From the NCBI RefSeq assembly GCF_036347055.1, contig NZ_CP108882.1:6994001-7058000 (forward strand): a stretch of 64,000 bases of DNA, written 5' to 3'. Both the position numbers and the translations under genes were made by a program. This document shows positions 26,231 through 35,279 of the stretch, in pieces (within the stretch, counting starts at the first letter, position 1; every line of letters starts with the position of its first letter). This stretch comes from Streptomyces sp. NBC_00820 (lineage in GTDB: Bacteria > Actinomycetota > Actinomycetes > Streptomycetales > Streptomycetaceae). The notes under the pieces were generated by a model. That model was not told the origin of the DNA. It saw nothing but the letters and a program-made list of their open reading frames with translations, and ran no database searches.

Positions 26231-26404
26231 ATGTCCGCTGAGCTCAAGGACGAACTGAGCGCTCTGGAGAGCGCGACGTTCGAGATCGAGGAGATGACCG
26301 ACGAGTCCGTCGAGCTGGCATGGTCCAGCTCGTCCTGCTCGTGCTCCAGCTGCTGCTCCTGCTCCACCAGCAGCTGCTGCTCCTGCAGCAGCAGCACCAG
26401 CTGA
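26231..26404 (+). CDS. RiPP precursor peptide with Ser/Thr/Cys-only core
   Basis: A 57-residue peptide with a strong AAGGGAGGA ribosome site. Residues 1-30 form an acidic, helical leader (ending MTDESVELA), typical of thiazole/oxazole-modified and thiopeptide precursors. From Trp31 to the C-terminus the core is 27 residues: one Trp followed by 26 residues that are all Ser (16), Cys (8) or Thr (2). An internal unit SSCCSCS occurs twice with an 8-residue period (residues 39-45 and 47-53). Every core side chain after the Trp is therefore a potential target for azoline/azole formation or dehydration by the enzymes encoded around it. Cleavage after Ala30 is a guess. No known natural product core of this exact composition comes to mind. 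Confidence 0.9.
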   Translation: MSAELKDELSALESATFEIEEMTDESVELAWSSSSCSCSSCCSCSTSSCCSCSSSTS

Positions 26405-26415
26405 CGCAGGCAGCT

Positions 26416-26450
26416 GACCGGGCCGGTGCGCACCTGTCGCCGGCCCGGTC
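26416..26450 (+). terminator. Intercistronic hairpin after the precursor gene
   Basis: Perfect 11-bp arms (26416-26426, 26440-26450) with a 13-nt loop, 12 bp after the precursor stop. Such attenuators commonly let precursor mRNA accumulate above that of the modifying enzymes. Confidence 0.75.
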
Positions 26451-26543
26451 GTCCGGCTGACACGTGCGGCCGCCCGACGCGACGGACCCCGTCGCCGAGG
26501 CCGGCGGCCGCACCCCCCATCTTCGAAGTGACTGGGTGGACGG

Positions 26544-28505
26544 ATGAATGTGGTGTCGAACGCGGTGACCACCGCGACGGTCCCGGACGACGGCCCCCGG
26601 GTGACCGACGTCGTCCGCGACTATCTGGCCGGCCGCGCCGGCGCGGGCGTCACGGTCGACGTCGGGGTACTCGGCCTGCCGGCACGGTCCGCGCCGGCAG
26701 CGTCGAACAGGGACCGCCCGGTCGGCGAACTCGTCTACCCGGTGCGCCTGTACGGCGGGACCATGCTGATGGGGCCGCTGCACCGGGCCGACGGCACGAG
26801 TCGGCCGTGCGGCCGCTGCCTGGACCGCCGCTGGCTGGCGCTGCGCCCGGTCGAGGAGCGCGGGCCGATCGAGGACGGCGCGGACGCGTGGGCCGCGGGC
26901 GACGGATCCTCACTCACCGCCTTCGCCCTGGAACAGATCGCGCAGATCGTGCACGCGGAGACCGCCGACGGTGAACTCGCCCCCGGCGACCGGCGGATCG
27001 GCCGGATCGTGGAGCTGCGGACCCGCGACCTGACGACCGTCCGCCACGACCTGATCCCCGACTCCGAGTGCGAGAACTGCGCCACCCCGGCACCCGACAC
27101 CGCCGACGGCGCGCGACTGCCGCTTCACCCGCGGCCGAAGCCGGGACCGACCACCTACCGGGGCGCGTCGGCGGCGGATCTGACCCTGCCGACCGGCGGC
27201 CTGGTCAACGAGGTGTGCGGAGCGCTGGCGAGCGCGGCCCGCCGCGTCTACCAGTGCAGCGCCACCCTGCCCGTCAGCGGGTACTTCCGGGTGCGCAGCA
27301 AGTACGACTTCCACGAGATGTGGTGGAGCGGGCAGTCGCAGAGCTCGGCGAGCAGCGAGCGGTACGGCATCCTTGAGGGCCTGGAGCGGTACGCGGGTCA
27401 GTTCCCGCGGGCCAAGGACCCGAAGACGTACGGCAGTTACCGCGAACTGGCGCCGGACGCCCTCGACCCCGCGTCGATGGGCTCGTACCGCCCGGAGTTC
27501 TACGTCGGACACCACGACTACTACCAGCCCTACCGTCCGGACACCCCGACCCACTGGGTGTGGGGCTACTCCTTCGGCGATCAGCGGCCGCTGCTGGTGC
27601 CCGAGCAGTTCGTCTTCTACCTGGACCGCCGCCCGGACCGGAAGTTCGTCCAGGAGTGCTCCAACGGCTGCGCCAGCGGCAGCAGCGTCGAGGAGGCTCT
27701 CCTGCACGGCATGCTCGAACTCATCGAGCGCGACGCGTTCCTGCTGTGCTGGTACGGCGCCGCCAGGCTGCCGGAGATCGACCAGGCGACCGTCGTCGAC
27801 GAGGAGGTCCAGTTCGTACTGGACCGGGTCGCGCGGCTCGGCTACCGGATGCGCCTGTTCGACATGCGGGTGGACGTCCCCGTACCCGCCGTGATGGCGG
27901 TGGCCGAACGGCTGGACGGCGGCCTCGGCCGGCTGTGCTTCGCCGCCGGAGCGAGCCTCGACCCGGTGGAGGCGGTGCGCGCGGCCATCGCGGAGACCGC
28001 CTCCTACATCCCGGGCATGGACGAGCGGGTGGAGGCGAGACTGCCCGACCTGCGCGCGATGGTCACCGACTACGACCGGGTGCACGAACTCACCCACCAC
28101 GCGTTGCTGTACGGTCTGCCGGAGATGGCACCGGCCGTCGACTTCCTGCTCGACGCGGCGCCGCCCCGGTCGATGGACGAGCTGTACGGCGCCTGGCTCG
28201 CCCAGCGGCCCGAGAGCCTGGACCTGGCCGAGGACGCGCGGTTCGTGATGGAGCGGCTGCGCGAGGTCGGCAGTGACGTCGTCGCGGTCGACCAGACCTG
28301 CCCGGAGCAGGACGGCACCGGCATCCGCACGCTGAGCGTGCTGGCGCCGGGGCTGGTGCCGATCGACTTCGGCTGGGAGCGGCAGCGCGTACTCCAGCAC
28401 CCGCGGCTGCAGGCCTACCTCGACGGCGAGCTGACGGAGATCCACGCCCGTGCCGAGGGGTTCGGCCCCACGGGGCTGAACCGCAGGCCGCACCCGTTCC
28501 CGTGA
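26544..28505 (+). CDS. YcaO cyclodehydratase (azoline-forming)
   Basis: A 653-residue protein. Residues ~80-190 carry two cysteine pairs, CGRC and CENC, fitting a structural zinc. The YcaO domain follows, with ATP/Mg-binding signatures SSERYGILEGLERYAGQF (Glu-rich first motif) and SSVEEALLHGMLELIERDA, and the protein ends in the Pro-rich tail RRPHPFP typical of azoline-forming YcaO enzymes. It uses ATP to convert Cys, and often Ser/Thr, of the precursor into thiazolines/oxazolines, in partnership with the ThiF-like protein. It starts 139 bp after the precursor and overlaps the following open frame at its stop. Confidence 0.92.
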   Translation: MNVVSNAVTTATVPDDGPRVTDVVRDYLAGRAGAGVTVDVGVLGLPARSAPAASNRDRPVGELVYPVRLYGGTMLMGPLHRADGTSRPCGRCLDRRWLALRPVEERGPIEDGADAWAAGDGSSLTAFALEQIAQIVHAETADGELAPGDRRIGRIVELRTRDLTTVRHDLIPDSECENCATPAPDTADGARLPLHPRPKPGPTTYRGASAADLTLPTGGLVNEVCGALASAARRVYQCSATLPVSGYFRVRSKYDFHEMWWSGQSQSSASSERYGILEGLERYAGQFPRAKDPKTYGSYRELAPDALDPASMGSYRPEFYVGHHDYYQPYRPDTPTHWVWGYSFGDQRPLLVPEQFVFYLDRRPDRKFVQECSNGCASGSSVEEALLHGMLELIERDAFLLCWYGAARLPEIDQATVVDEEVQFVLDRVARLGYRMRLFDMRVDVPVPAVMAVAERLDGGLGRLCFAAGASLDPVEAVRAAIAETASYIPGMDERVEARLPDLRAMVTDYDRVHELTHHALLYGLPEMAPAVDFLLDAAPPRSMDELYGAWLAQRPESLDLAEDARFVMERLREVGSDVVAVDQTCPEQDGTGIRTLSVLAPGLVPIDFGWERQRVLQHPRLQAYLDGELTEIHARAEGFGPTGLNRRPHPFP

Positions 28506-28552
28506 GCCGTCCGTCCCCGTCAGCGCGAGAGCCGGCCGAAGGAGGAGACCCC

Positions 28553-30172
28553 GTGTCCGAGGACCGCACGCAGGTCGTGAGCGACTATGTGGAGTCGGTG
28601 TTCCGGCGCGGCCGGGAGCCGATGGAGCCGGTCGGATTCACCCCCGACTGGGAGGACCAGCCCTCCCGGCACAAGACCTACCTGGGGGTACGGCGCTTTC
28701 CCCTGCCGGCGGGCACCGATCTGCCGCTGGCCGGCGCCGCGGACGTACTCCTCGGCGAACCGCCCGCCGGACAGGGCCCGCCCTGGACGCTCGACTCGCT
28801 CGCCGCGCTGCTGCGGCTGTCCTACGGCGTTCTCGACCGCAGGCTACGGGTGAGCTGGAACCAGGACAGCGATGTGCGGGTGCTCTACCCGGAGGCGCTG
28901 TGGGGGAGAGGCACCGCCTCCGGGGGAGGGATGTACCCGCTGGAGGTGTACTGGGTGGCCGGGCCGGGCGGACCGCTGACTCCCGGCGTCTACCACTACT
29001 CGACGGCGCACCACGGCTTCGAACGCCTGCTGGCCGGTGACCTCACCGACGAGGTGCGCGCGGCGTGCGAGTCCGGGGCCGGTTCCGGATCGGCCGACGG
29101 CTTCCTCATCGTGACCGTGCGGTTCTGGAAGAACTCCTTCAAGTACAACAGCTTCTGCTACCACGTGGTGACGCAGGACGCCGGTGCCCTGCTGGGCAGT
29201 TGGGAGCTGATCGCGCGGGGCACGGGCCGGCGCCTCACCAGGGTGCTGTGGTTCGACGACGAGCGGCTGAACCGGCTGCTGGGGCTCGACACCGACGAGG
29301 AGTGCGCGCTGGCCGTGGTCCCGGTGTCGTTCGGCACACCCGCCGCTCCTGCGGCCGATCCAGTCCACCGCGACGGCCCGGTCGGCCTGATCGACCGGCC
29401 CAGCTTCGAGAGATCGGCGCGCCTGCTCACCTTCGAGCAGATCGAGCAGGTGCACCACGCGGTCCTCGCGGACCGCCGTGAGCGCCCGGAGCCCGACGTG
29501 GCGCGCGGACTCGTACCGGTCCCGCCCGCCGGGGGCCAGGAGGTCGTACTGCCGGAGCCGCTGACGGACCGGCTGGGCCAGGACATCGGCGAGACACTGC
29601 GCTCCCGCCGCACCAGCTTCGGCTCCTTCACCCGCTCCCGCCCGCTCGGCCTCGACGAACTGGGCACCGTGCTCGCGGGCACCGCGTCGGGGCAGCGGTA
29701 CGTCGCGGACGTGGTGCCCGACGACGTGGGGCTGACGGGGCTGTACGTCCTGGCGAACCGGGTCGCCGGACTGCCGAGCGGCACCTACCGCTACGACGGC
29801 GGCGGGCACCGGCTGCGCGTGATGCGCGAGATGCCGCTCGCCCAGAAGCTGCAACACGCCTACTACCTGAGCAACTACAACCTGGAACAGGTCGGCGCCG
29901 TGCTGGCGATCTCGGGGCGGTGGCGCAGCACGCTCGACGCCTACGGCAGCCGCGGCTACCGGGTGCTCAACTCCGAGGTGGGCGCGGTGGCGCAGACGGC
30001 CTACACTGCCGCCGCCGCGCTGGGCGTCGGCTGCGGAGCCGTGCTCGGCTTCGACAACATCGCCATCGACGAGTGGGCCGGCCTCGACGACGGGGACGAA
30101 CGAACCTTCCTCTTCGTGCTGCTCGGCCACGAACGCGCGGACAGCGCGGACTTCGACTACCGGCTGGTCTGA
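28553..30172 (+). CDS. SagB-type FMN azoline dehydrogenase (tandem nitroreductase folds)
   Basis: A 539-residue protein containing two nitroreductase-like halves: the first with GGGMYPLEVYWV (about residue 122) and the second ending GVGCGAVLGFDN and FVLLGHE. SagB/McbC-type enzymes bind FMN and oxidise azolines to aromatic azoles. Long, two-domain forms are usual in actinobacterial thiazole-peptide clusters. The GTG at 28553 is chosen because GGAGGAG lies 6 bp upstream; an upstream GTG at 28502 overlapping the YcaO stop is possible. Confidence 0.9.
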   Translation: MSEDRTQVVSDYVESVFRRGREPMEPVGFTPDWEDQPSRHKTYLGVRRFPLPAGTDLPLAGAADVLLGEPPAGQGPPWTLDSLAALLRLSYGVLDRRLRVSWNQDSDVRVLYPEALWGRGTASGGGMYPLEVYWVAGPGGPLTPGVYHYSTAHHGFERLLAGDLTDEVRAACESGAGSGSADGFLIVTVRFWKNSFKYNSFCYHVVTQDAGALLGSWELIARGTGRRLTRVLWFDDERLNRLLGLDTDEECALAVVPVSFGTPAAPAADPVHRDGPVGLIDRPSFERSARLLTFEQIEQVHHAVLADRRERPEPDVARGLVPVPPAGGQEVVLPEPLTDRLGQDIGETLRSRRTSFGSFTRSRPLGLDELGTVLAGTASGQRYVADVVPDDVGLTGLYVLANRVAGLPSGTYRYDGGGHRLRVMREMPLAQKLQHAYYLSNYNLEQVGAVLAISGRWRSTLDAYGSRGYRVLNSEVGAVAQTAYTAAAALGVGCGAVLGFDNIAIDEWAGLDDGDERTFLFVLLGHERADSADFDYRLV

Positions 30173-30184
30173 GAGGGCTGATCC

Positions 30185-32923
30185 GTGAAATCCAGCGCGC
30201 TGCCGGCGCCGACGTCACATGTGGCGTCGGCCGCGACCCTGCCCGACCACGAGAGCGCGGAGCGCGTGCGCTGGCACCTGGTGCCGAGGTTCATGCTGCG
30301 CGTCGGCGGTCTCCCCTTCGAAACCGCCGCCGCGCTGGCCACTCCCGCGAGCGCGGCATGGGCGGACGACGTGCTCGACGCGCGGCGGCGGCTGCGCGAG
30401 CGCGGAGCCCGGCTCGCCGACCGCCTGCAGGAGCGGGTGGCACAGAGCCTCGACGACCCGGCGGCCCGCCGGACCCTGATCAACCTGCGCCGCGACGTCT
30501 TCAACTCCCGTGCGCCACGCGGCTTGGAGCGGGCCGAGCCGCTGCTGGCGGGCACCGAACTCGCGGAACTGCGCGCGTGGTTGACCGACCGGCAGCGGCA
30601 CGAGGCGCTGCTGCGCACCGGCTCCGGCGTCCTGGCCGAGGAGACCGAAGCGGCCCGACGCGAGCTGCGCCGCACCGCGACGGAGACGGACCTGCGGCAC
30701 GGCATCCAGCTGTCGTCCCCGTCGCTCGACGAGTACCTCGACGCATACCTGAACCGCGCCGACGCCGACGGCCCGCTGAGCAAGCGGGAGAGGCGCATCG
30801 AACGCTCGCTGCTGGAGTACCTGCTGCGCACCGCGTGCAAGACCAGCCCGTTCAGCACCCTGACGGCGGTGTCCGCGGGCCACTTCGCCGAGGCCGGCGG
30901 CCGGCCGCTCGTCGCGTCCGTCGACGGGTGGGAGAAGCGGGGCAGCACCCGGCTGAACATCGCGGTACTCGCCCGGCTCTCGGAACTGCTCACCACCAAC
31001 CCCCGGATCCGCCACGAACTGCCGGTCCGCGCCACCAGCGGAACCGAGGTGCACCAGGACCGGGTCCGCTACCTGCGCAAGCTGCGCGGCGCCGACGGCA
31101 ATGCCGACGCGGCGGTCACCCTGGACGCGGTCCACGAGAGCCTGTTCTACCTGCCCGGCGGAGACGCCCTCGCCGACGTGCTCAAGCTGTTCGGCGACGG
31201 CACGACGCTGCGGTTCGAGGACGCCGTACGGCAGCTGTGCGCGCTGGACGTCAAGCGCCCGCAGCCCGAAGTGGAGCGGTATCTGGCCCAGTTGCTCAGG
31301 CTGGGCCTGCTCGTCGTGCCGGATCTGCACCTCGACATCCACGACCCGGACCCGGTCTCCACCTACCGCGGCGGGCTGCGGGGACTGGGCACGAGCTGGG
31401 CCGACGACATCGCGGCGCTCGTCGAGCGGATGGGCGCGGACGTCGAACGGTTCGCCGGTGCCGGACTGGCCCGCAGGCGTGAACTGCTCGCCCACGTCAA
31501 GGAGTCGGTGGCCGAGACACATCGCCTCCTGGGCCGCGACGACACACCGGTCCTGCGCACCCTGGTCTACGAGGACACCACCCTGCCCGGACTGACGGTG
31601 ACCGGTGACACCTCGACGTGGACCCGGAAGCTCACCCCCGGCCTGCGACAACTCGCCCGCATCCTGCCGGCGTTCGACGGCAACGCCGTACGCAGGATCG
31701 TCACCAGGGGGTTCTTCCGCGCACGCTACGGCGAAGGCGGCCGCTGCGAGGACTTCCTGTCCTTCGCCCACCAGTTCAACCAGGACTTCTACGACAACTA
31801 CAACCAACGCCTGATGCGCCACCAGCGCTTCGACGGCACCACACCGCTTCCGTACGACAACTGGTTCCGGCAGGAGGAGATCACCGGCATCGACCGCGCC
31901 CGCGCCGCCGTGGCCGAGGAGATGGGACTCCGGTACGGGAAAGCCCGCGCGAGCGGAGCCGACGTCGAACTCGACGAGGACTTCCTCGCCACCGTGGAGG
32001 GACTGCTGCCGCGCACCGAGGACCTGCGGTCGCTGTCGTTCTTCCTCCAGCTCGCCGAGAACGGCACCGAGGACCCCCTCGTGGTCGTCAACCGCGTCTA
32101 CTCCGGACTCACCCTCCTCTTCTCCCGGTTCGCGCACTGCTTCGACGACGCCCTCACCGCGTCACTGCGCCGCTCGCTGGACGACGCCGTACCGGAGGGC
32201 GCCGTGTTCGCCGAGCTCAAGGGCGGCTACGACGCGACCAACCTGAACCTCCACCCCGTCGTCACCCCCTACGAGATCGTCTGCCCCGGCGAGACCAGCT
32301 TCCGCCCGCCGCACGAGCGGATCCCGGTGGAGGACCTGGTCGTCGAGCACGACGCGGAAACCGACCGGCTGCGCCTGCGCTCCCGCCGGCTCGGCGTCGA
32401 GGTGATCCCCGTCTACCTCGGCTTCCTGCTGCCCATGGCGCTCCCCGAGGTGCAGCAGGTGCTGCTGAACTTCTCCTGTACGACCATGGTCCAGCTCGAC
32501 CTGTGGGAGGGCACCGGCGTCCAGGAGGGCGACAGCGGTGTCCTCCCGCGCGTACGGCTGGGCAACGTGGTGCTCCAGCGCAAGTCCTGGCGGTTCGCCG
32601 CCGGCCAACTGCCGCCGGCGGTGGCCGGACAGTCGGACGACGAGTGGTTCCTGGCCTGGCGGGAATGGCAGCGGAGCGCGGGACTCCCGCGCCATGTGTT
32701 CGCCTCGCTCGGCGGCGAACACAAGCCGCAGTACGTGGACTTCGACTCCTACGCGTGCGTGCGGCTGCTGGAGACCGCCGTCCGCAAGAGCGCCTCGGCG
32801 GTGGTGCTCACCGAGATGCTGCCCGGCCCCGACCAGCTGTGGCTGCGCGACGACCGGCACCGGTACGTCACCGAACTCACGGTCCAGCTCGACGGCGTCA
32901 ACGGAACGGAGACGGAGCGGTGA
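30185..32923 (+). CDS. LanB-type dehydratase, glutamylation domain protein
   Basis: A 912-residue protein of the lantibiotic dehydratase N-terminal family. In split LanB systems this subunit uses glutamyl-tRNA to esterify Ser/Thr side chains of the precursor. The family features are a long N-terminal helical region, ERSLLEYLLRTACKTSPFSTLTAVSAG (about residue 208) and a DxxN/NLNLHPVVTPYEIVCPGE region towards the C-terminus. GAGAGGG precedes the GTG start. Its stop overlaps the ATG of the elimination subunit, ensuring equal expression. Known relatives serve thiopeptide and goadsporin biosynthesis. Confidence 0.92.
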   Translation: MKSSALPAPTSHVASAATLPDHESAERVRWHLVPRFMLRVGGLPFETAAALATPASAAWADDVLDARRRLRERGARLADRLQERVAQSLDDPAARRTLINLRRDVFNSRAPRGLERAEPLLAGTELAELRAWLTDRQRHEALLRTGSGVLAEETEAARRELRRTATETDLRHGIQLSSPSLDEYLDAYLNRADADGPLSKRERRIERSLLEYLLRTACKTSPFSTLTAVSAGHFAEAGGRPLVASVDGWEKRGSTRLNIAVLARLSELLTTNPRIRHELPVRATSGTEVHQDRVRYLRKLRGADGNADAAVTLDAVHESLFYLPGGDALADVLKLFGDGTTLRFEDAVRQLCALDVKRPQPEVERYLAQLLRLGLLVVPDLHLDIHDPDPVSTYRGGLRGLGTSWADDIAALVERMGADVERFAGAGLARRRELLAHVKESVAETHRLLGRDDTPVLRTLVYEDTTLPGLTVTGDTSTWTRKLTPGLRQLARILPAFDGNAVRRIVTRGFFRARYGEGGRCEDFLSFAHQFNQDFYDNYNQRLMRHQRFDGTTPLPYDNWFRQEEITGIDRARAAVAEEMGLRYGKARASGADVELDEDFLATVEGLLPRTEDLRSLSFFLQLAENGTEDPLVVVNRVYSGLTLLFSRFAHCFDDALTASLRRSLDDAVPEGAVFAELKGGYDATNLNLHPVVTPYEIVCPGETSFRPPHERIPVEDLVVEHDAETDRLRLRSRRLGVEVIPVYLGFLLPMALPEVQQVLLNFSCTTMVQLDLWEGTGVQEGDSGVLPRVRLGNVVLQRKSWRFAAGQLPPAVAGQSDDEWFLAWREWQRSAGLPRHVFASLGGEHKPQYVDFDSYACVRLLETAVRKSASAVVLTEMLPGPDQLWLRDDRHRYVTELTVQLDGVNGTETER

Positions 32924-34038
32924 TGGACGTGATGGACGGCAAGCGAGGACCGGACGACGGCGACACCGGCGGCATGAAGCACGGCGTCTCCGTCGAGACG
33001 GAGCAGGACATCGAAACGGAGCAGGACGGCGACGGCTGGATCAGCCTGCACGTCTTCTACGCCGCGAACGCCAACCCCGTACTGGTGCACTGCGTACGGC
33101 CGTTGGTGTCACGCCTGCGGGATCTGGGCATGCTGCGCTCGTGGTTCTTCATCCGCTACTGGCTGGAGGGCCCGCACATCAGGCTGCGCCTGCTGCCGGC
33201 CGACGCGTCGGCGGCCGGCGAGGTCGCGCGCACGGCACGGGAGACACTGGAGGCGTACCTGCGCGAGCGCCCCGCCCTCTACGAGGAGGACCGCAACGCC
33301 AGCGGCGACCTCTACAAGAACATGTTCCTCGCCGAGTACAGCGAGGAACGCTGGGACGAACTCTACGGCGCCGACGGCGAGATGCCGTTCCAGGGGAACA
33401 ACAGCGTCGCCCCCGTCCCCTACGAACGCGAACTGGACCGCTACGGCGGCCCGGCCGGCATGGAGCTGGCCGAGTGGCACTTCCAGGAGTCCAGCGAGAC
33501 GGTGATGACGCTGCTGGACACCACCAATGTGCACGTACGCACCGTACTGCTGGGCCAGGCCGCCCAGTTGACGGCAGGACTGTGCTTCGCCCTGCTGCGC
33601 GACGAGGACGCGGTGGCCCGGTTCCTCGGCCGCTACCGCACCATGTGGGAGACCTCGTACCAGGAGCCGAGCGACAGCCAGCACGAGCGCTTCGACCGCT
33701 CCTACGAACGGATGAAGGACCGGCTGGTACCCCGGCTGCAGCATGTGCGCGACAGCGCCCGGGGCGACTCCTCGGCCTCGCCCACCCCGCTGGAGCGGGC
33801 CTGGCTGGCACACTGCACCGAACTCCGCGACCGCGTACTGAAACTGGCCGACGCCGGACACCTGACGTTCCGCGACGGAGCCGTACCGGACCCCGAGGAC
33901 GCCTTGGCCATCGTGCTCAGCTCCTACGTCCACATGACCAACAACCGGCTCGGGGTGAGCATCCTGGACGAGATCTACCTCTCCTACGTCATCTGCAAGG
34001 CGCTGTCCGACATGGCACCCCTGGAGGCGCTGCGGTGA
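32923..34038 (+). CDS. LanB elimination-domain (SpaB_C) protein
   Basis: A 371-residue thiopeptide-type bacteriocin biosynthesis (SpaB_C) protein. After a ~45-residue polar N-terminus it shows the family opening WISLHVFYAANANPVLVHCVRPLV and RSWFFIRYWLEGPHIRLRL. It would eliminate glutamate from esterified Ser/Thr to give Dha/Dhb. Thiopeptide clusters hold a second SpaB_C-like protein as pyridine synthase; only this one is present, directly after its dehydratase partner, so elimination is the best assignment and no macrocyclising enzyme remains. Confidence 0.9.
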   Translation: MDVMDGKRGPDDGDTGGMKHGVSVETEQDIETEQDGDGWISLHVFYAANANPVLVHCVRPLVSRLRDLGMLRSWFFIRYWLEGPHIRLRLLPADASAAGEVARTARETLEAYLRERPALYEEDRNASGDLYKNMFLAEYSEERWDELYGADGEMPFQGNNSVAPVPYERELDRYGGPAGMELAEWHFQESSETVMTLLDTTNVHVRTVLLGQAAQLTAGLCFALLRDEDAVARFLGRYRTMWETSYQEPSDSQHERFDRSYERMKDRLVPRLQHVRDSARGDSSASPTPLERAWLAHCTELRDRVLKLADAGHLTFRDGAVPDPEDALAIVLSSYVHMTNNRLGVSILDEIYLSYVICKALSDMAPLEALR

Positions 34039-35279
34039 CCGAGACGGCCTACGACCGGCCGCGGCTCCGGCCCGAGGTGGTGCTCGGCCCCGCCCTGCGC
34101 TCCGGCCCGAAGACCGTGCACCACGTCAAGGACGCACGCACCGGCTGCTACTACCGGGTGGGGCCCCGCGAGCACTTCATCATGGGCCTGATGGACGGCG
34201 GCCACACCATCGAGGACATCGGGCGCAGCTACACCGACACCTACGACCGCCGGCTCGGACCTGCCCACTGGCAGCAGATGTTCACCATGCTCGGCCGCTA
34301 CCAGCTGCTCGACGGACACGCCGACGACGCGGCCCTGGACAAGCTCAGACAGGCCCACGAGGCCAAGGAGTCGGCGCGTCAGAGCCTGCTGCGCCGACGC
34401 TGGGTGATGCTGCGCCCCGACCGGTTGTGCGCCACGCTCGCCACCCGGCTGGCGTTCGCCTTCCGCGCGGCGTTCCTGATCCCCGCGTCCGTCCTGGTGG
34501 TCGCTCTGCAGGTGTTCGTCTGGACGCACCTGTCCACCCTGACCCACGAGGCGACCCACCAGAAGTCCTGGATGATCACCGTGCCGCTGTCGATGCTGCT
34601 GTTCTGGGGCATCACCGTGCTGCACGAGTTCGCCCACGGCGTGACCTGCCGTCACTTCGGCGGCACGGTAACCGAGATCGGGCTCAGCTGGCGGTTTCCG
34701 ATGCTGACCCCTTACTGCCGCACGGACGACATCGTGCTCTTCCCCCGGCGCGGGGCCCGGGTGGGTACCGCGTTCGCCGGCGTCTTCGTCAGCCTGCTCG
34801 CGCTGGTACCGGTGCTGGCCTGGTGGCTGCTGGCCCGGGACGGGGTGCCCGGACGCCCGCTCGCCGCCGCGCTGCTGCTGTTCGGCAGCTCAGGTGCCCT
34901 GATGAGTCTGCTGCCGGTTCTGCGATCGGACGGTTACGTCATGCTCACCCACGCGCTGGACCTCGTGGACCTGCGCCGCGAGTCCTACCGGTTCTGGCGG
35001 CTGCGCCTGCGCCGGCGCGACCCCGCCGCCCGGGAACAGCTCGACGCCTACCCGCCCCGCGACGCACGCGCCTACGCGGTCTACGGCATCACCTCGCTCC
35101 TGCTCCTCGCGTCGGCCTACTGCGGCCTGATGTGGGTCTGGTTCGGCACCCTCCAGCGCTGGACGGGCCCGCTGTGGGCGGCGGTGATCCTCGCCGTTGA
35201 GTCCGTGGTGGCGGCCGGCATCCTGGCGCTGGCCGCGCGGGGCCGCCGTACCGGCGAACGGCAGGCCGCCGATGCCTGA
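34035..35279 (+). CDS. PqqD-like/M50 membrane metalloprotease, likely leader peptidase
   Basis: A 414-residue protein with a ~120-residue soluble N-terminus of PqqD-like type (GCYYRVGPREHFIMGLMDGG) and then about eight membrane segments. Segment two bears HEFAHGVTCRHFGG (residues 197-210), the zinc-binding HExxH of the M50 site-2 protease family, and LRSDGY near residue 308 resembles the partner Asp motif of YydH-like enzymes. A second HExxH-like string (HEATH, 171-175) lies in the preceding loop. In RiPP operons such proteins probably remove the leader or process during export. It overlaps the SpaB_C gene by 4 bases and the ABC ATPase by 8 bases. Confidence 0.82.
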   Translation: MTETAYDRPRLRPEVVLGPALRSGPKTVHHVKDARTGCYYRVGPREHFIMGLMDGGHTIEDIGRSYTDTYDRRLGPAHWQQMFTMLGRYQLLDGHADDAALDKLRQAHEAKESARQSLLRRRWVMLRPDRLCATLATRLAFAFRAAFLIPASVLVVALQVFVWTHLSTLTHEATHQKSWMITVPLSMLLFWGITVLHEFAHGVTCRHFGGTVTEIGLSWRFPMLTPYCRTDDIVLFPRRGARVGTAFAGVFVSLLALVPVLAWWLLARDGVPGRPLAAALLLFGSSGALMSLLPVLRSDGYVMLTHALDLVDLRRESYRFWRLRLRRRDPAAREQLDAYPPRDARAYAVYGITSLLLLASAYCGLMWVWFGTLQRWTGPLWAAVILAVESVVAAGILALAARGRRTGERQAADA

